Of a DNA stretch of 64,000 nt, positions 62,015 to 64,000 are shown piece after piece. The notes beneath the pieces were generated by a model that was not told where the DNA came from, ran no database searches, and saw nothing but the letters and a program-made list of their open reading frames with translations. The DNA comes from Pseudopedobacter sp044361595 (GTDB lineage: Bacteria; Bacteroidota; Bacteroidia; Sphingobacteriales; Sphingobacteriaceae). The DNA lies in contig JBIKIN010000016.1 of NCBI GenBank assembly GCA_044361595.1, forward strand, positions 1-64,000, read 5' to 3'. The number at the start of each line of letters is the position of its first letter. The first letter of the stretch is position 1. Both the position numbers and the translations under genes were made by a program.

Positions 62015-64000
62015 CTAAATAACTTTTTCCTCTATATTTTTAAATTGTTTCGCAAAATCTGTTGGGCTAACTCCAAATTCTTCTTTAAAACATTTTCTAA
62101 AATAGTTTATATCCTGAAAACCAACCATTAAGGCAACCTCATTAATGTAAACTTTATACTGTTTAAGTAATTGAGAGGCTCTTTTTAATCTGATATACCT
62201 GATAAATTCAACTGGGCTTTTTGCAGTTAAGGCTTTTAGTTTTTTATAAAGGTTCCCACGACTCATTCCTACATAGTCACTTAACTCTTCTACACTTAAA
62301 CCTTCCTCATCTATATGATCCTCTATATACTTAATAATTTTTTCTATCAACAAATCATCAACAGTAGAAATTACTGTATTTGTGGGCTCTAAGAAAACTT
62401 CTTTCTGAAACCTTGACCTCATCTTTTGCCTGTTGCCAATCAAATTCCAAACTTTTACTTCTAATAAATTAAGATTAAATGGTTTAGAAATATATTCATC
62501 AGCGCCGTTTTCTAAGCCTTCCAACTTAAATAAAAGAGGACTTCTAGCAGTTAAAAGTATTAAAGGAATATGGCTAGTATTAATATCTTCTTTAATTCTA
62601 CTACAAAACTCTATTCCGTTCATTCCAGGCATCATCACATCGCTAACAATGATATCTGGAATATTAGCTAAGGCTATTTCCAATCCTGTTAGTCCGTTGG
62701 CTGCACTGATAACTTCAAATTCATCTTTAAAATTATCGCCCAAAAATTGAAGTACTTCCTCGTTATCCTCTACAATAAGCATCACCAATTTATCTGCAGT
62801 ATGATTTTGCTTTATTTTTTTCTTTATTTCTTCAAAACTAGACTGCTTTATTTGAGGTAAATCTTTGTAATTATCAATATTTTCTGTTTGTAAATACTGA
62901 TCATCTATTTCTGATTCTAAGAGATAAGATTTACCTAATGGGAGGTTTATTTCAAAACACGTATATCCAAATTCGTTTTTAAGTGCTGGGGTACTAGTTA
63001 CGTTTATTTTTCCATGATGCAAATCAATCAATTCTTTAGCAAATGCTAAACCAATACCTGTACCCGATACATTATTTAATGCGCTATCATGATGTATAAA
63101 TGGTTCAAATATAAATGGAAGTTTGTCTTCTGATATACCGCATCCATTATCAGTAATACTAATAATAACTTCCTTATTTAATTTGTTTAAATCTAAACTA
63201 ACCACTATTTTCCCAAAGTTTGGCGTGTATTTTATGGCATTGGAAAGGATGTTATAAATTACCTTTTCCATCTTGTCTCTATCAAACCAAACCTCTAAAC
63301 TTTGATGAGAAGTTGTAAATGATAAATCTATATTTTTAGAGTTTGCCAAACTATTTGAAATAATTACAATTTCTCTAATAAATCTCACCATATTACCTTT
63401 TGCCGCTTTTAAATTGGTTTCTCCGGCATCTAATTTTCTAAAGTCTAATAACTGGTCAATTAAATTAAGGAGTCTTTGCCCGCTCTTGTTCATGGAGTTT
63501 AAATACTGGCTCCATGCCTCATTATTTTGATTCGCATTTAGCAGTTTTTGCAAGGGCGCCATAATCATAGTAATAGGCGTCTTAATTTCATGCGAAATAT
63601 TGATAAAGAAACTCAATTTTTTTTGCGCTAGTTCTTGCTCTTGTTTGGCAATATAAGTCTCATAAACCACCTTATTTTTTAGGCGCTCAGTATATTTTGT
63701 GTAATAGTAAAAGAGGTATAAGAGTGCAAGAAAAACAAAAGTATAAATAGCATATGCCCACCAAGTTTGATACCATGGAGGTAAAATAATGATACTCAAA
63801 GTACGTGGTTCATCAATCCAAACACCACTATTATTGGCTGCTTTTAATTTAAAAGTATAATTGCCAGGCTTTAAGTTAGTGTAGGTAGCTTGTCTTTGAC
63901 CATTTACATAATGCCATTTATCATTTGATAAGCCATCAAGCACATAGGCATATTTGTTTTTTTCAGGATAAATATAATTTAATAAAGAAAATCTTAGGGT
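62015..64000 (-). CDS. Hybrid two-component system regulator (HTCS), N-terminus outside window
   Basis: The frame is open to the right edge, giving 661 residues of a protein usually 1300-1400 long. Seen in order are the end of the periplasmic sensor with a Y_Y_Y domain (KNKYAYVLDGLSNDKWHYVN, NLKPGNYTFKLKAAN), a membrane helix (WWAYAIYTFVFLALLYLFYY) and a HisKA domain (FFINISHEIKTPITMIMAPL). HATPase (NILSNAIKYTPNFG, TDNGCGI, GTGIGLAFAKELI), receiver (IPDIIVSDVMMPGMNGIEFC, YISKPFNL) and an AraC-type DNA-binding domain (VEELSDYVGMSRGNLYKKLK, VGFQDINYFRKCFKEEFG) complete it. HTCS proteins sense PUL breakdown products in the periplasm and activate PUL promoters; the shared direct repeats at promoters A-D are its natural candidate targets. 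Confidence 0.93.
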   Translation of the reverse strand, partial: TLRFSLLNYIYPEKNKYAYVLDGLSNDKWHYVNGQRQATYTNLKPGNYTFKLKAANNSGVWIDEPRTLSIIILPPWYQTWWAYAIYTFVFLALLYLFYYYTKYTERLKNKVVYETYIAKQEQELAQKKLSFFINISHEIKTPITMIMAPLQKLLNANQNNEAWSQYLNSMNKSGQRLLNLIDQLLDFRKLDAGETNLKAAKGNMVRFIREIVIISNSLANSKNIDLSFTTSHQSLEVWFDRDKMEKVIYNILSNAIKYTPNFGKIVVSLDLNKLNKEVIISITDNGCGISEDKLPFIFEPFIHHDSALNNVSGTGIGLAFAKELIDLHHGKINVTSTPALKNEFGYTCFEINLPLGKSYLLESEIDDQYLQTENIDNYKDLPQIKQSSFEEIKKKIKQNHTADKLVMLIVEDNEEVLQFLGDNFKDEFEVISAANGLTGLEIALANIPDIIVSDVMMPGMNGIEFCSRIKEDINTSHIPLILLTARSPLLFKLEGLENGADEYISKPFNLNLLEVKVWNLIGNRQKMRSRFQKEVFLEPTNTVISTVDDLLIEKIIKYIEDHIDEEGLSVEELSDYVGMSRGNLYKKLKALTAKSPVEFIRYIRLKRASQLLKQYKVYINEVALMVGFQDINYFRKCFKEEFGVSPTDFAKQFKNIEEKVI

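Noticed and set aside
62015..63943. Treating the regulator as a complete 642-residue protein from a GTG at 63943
   Set aside because: The frame continues to the window edge with Y_Y_Y-domain sequence, so this is an internal Val codon of a longer HTCS.

Overview
The window comes from an AT-rich member of the Bacteroidota, most likely a Sphingobacteriaceae species close to Pedobacter. The signs are a SusC/SusD pair, a hybrid two-component regulator (HTCS), several secreted proteins with type IX secretion system (T9SS) type A or B sorting domains, PorP/SprF and PorE-like proteins, AraC regulators with membrane domains, and -7 boxes of the TAnnTTTG type. No rRNA, tRNA, transposase, phage gene or CRISPR array was seen. 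All calls come from reading sequence and protein motifs; no database search was run.

Layout. (1) 1-2327, minus: a tightly coupled secreted/outer-membrane operon (T9SS-sorted protein, small beta-barrel, collagen-like Gly-X-Y repeat protein cut by the window edge). (2) 2907-8276: signalling block with a membrane AraC regulator diverging from a three-gene phosphorelay (PAS histidine kinase, receiver-kinase hybrid, LuxR-type regulator). (3) 8445-15152: a 1221-residue SprB-like adhesin diverging from a LytTR response regulator, followed convergently by a TPR histidine kinase split in frame by a TGA codon. A perfect LytTR-type direct repeat lies between adhesin and regulator. (4) 15473-25568: small ORF, lipoprotein, TonB-receptor-like barrel, AraC regulator, beta-propeller-like protein, dCMP deaminase, LysE exporter, PurF-like enzyme and 6-phosphogluconate dehydrogenase. 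(5) 25841-31453, minus: T9SS type B cargo, PorP/SprF and PorE-like OmpA protein in one operon. (6) 31829-42330, plus: exopolysaccharide locus (half-length TolC-like protein, Wzz/BY-kinase-like co-polymerase with a degenerate ATPase, processive GT2, a 43-residue membrane peptide, O-antigen-ligase-like polymerase, two GT4-like transferases, MBOAT and SGNH acylation pair). (7) 42370-64000, minus: a polysaccharide utilisation locus (PUL) with HTCS, GH88, SusC, SusD, DUF5017-like lipoprotein, two sulfatases, GH3, a lone DNRLRE/CBM96-like module, two esterases, two secreted beta-helix proteins and the wreck of a GH2 gene at its distal end.

How the genes work together. The PUL looks built for a sulfated, probably acylated, uronic-acid-containing polysaccharide. 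Sulfatases and esterases would strip substituents, a lyase (possibly one of the unassigned beta-helix proteins) would produce unsaturated uronic ends, GH88 would remove them, and GH3 plus the former GH2 would trim neutral or uronic sugars. Four PUL promoters carry the same arrangement: a 12-bp element repeated with a 22-bp period, ending 26-27 bp from a TAnTTTTR -7 box. This is a candidate operator for the HTCS or another PUL activator and is the most noteworthy signal in the window. Gene decay is visible at the GH2 remnant, the kinase TGA and possibly the small ORF at 15473.
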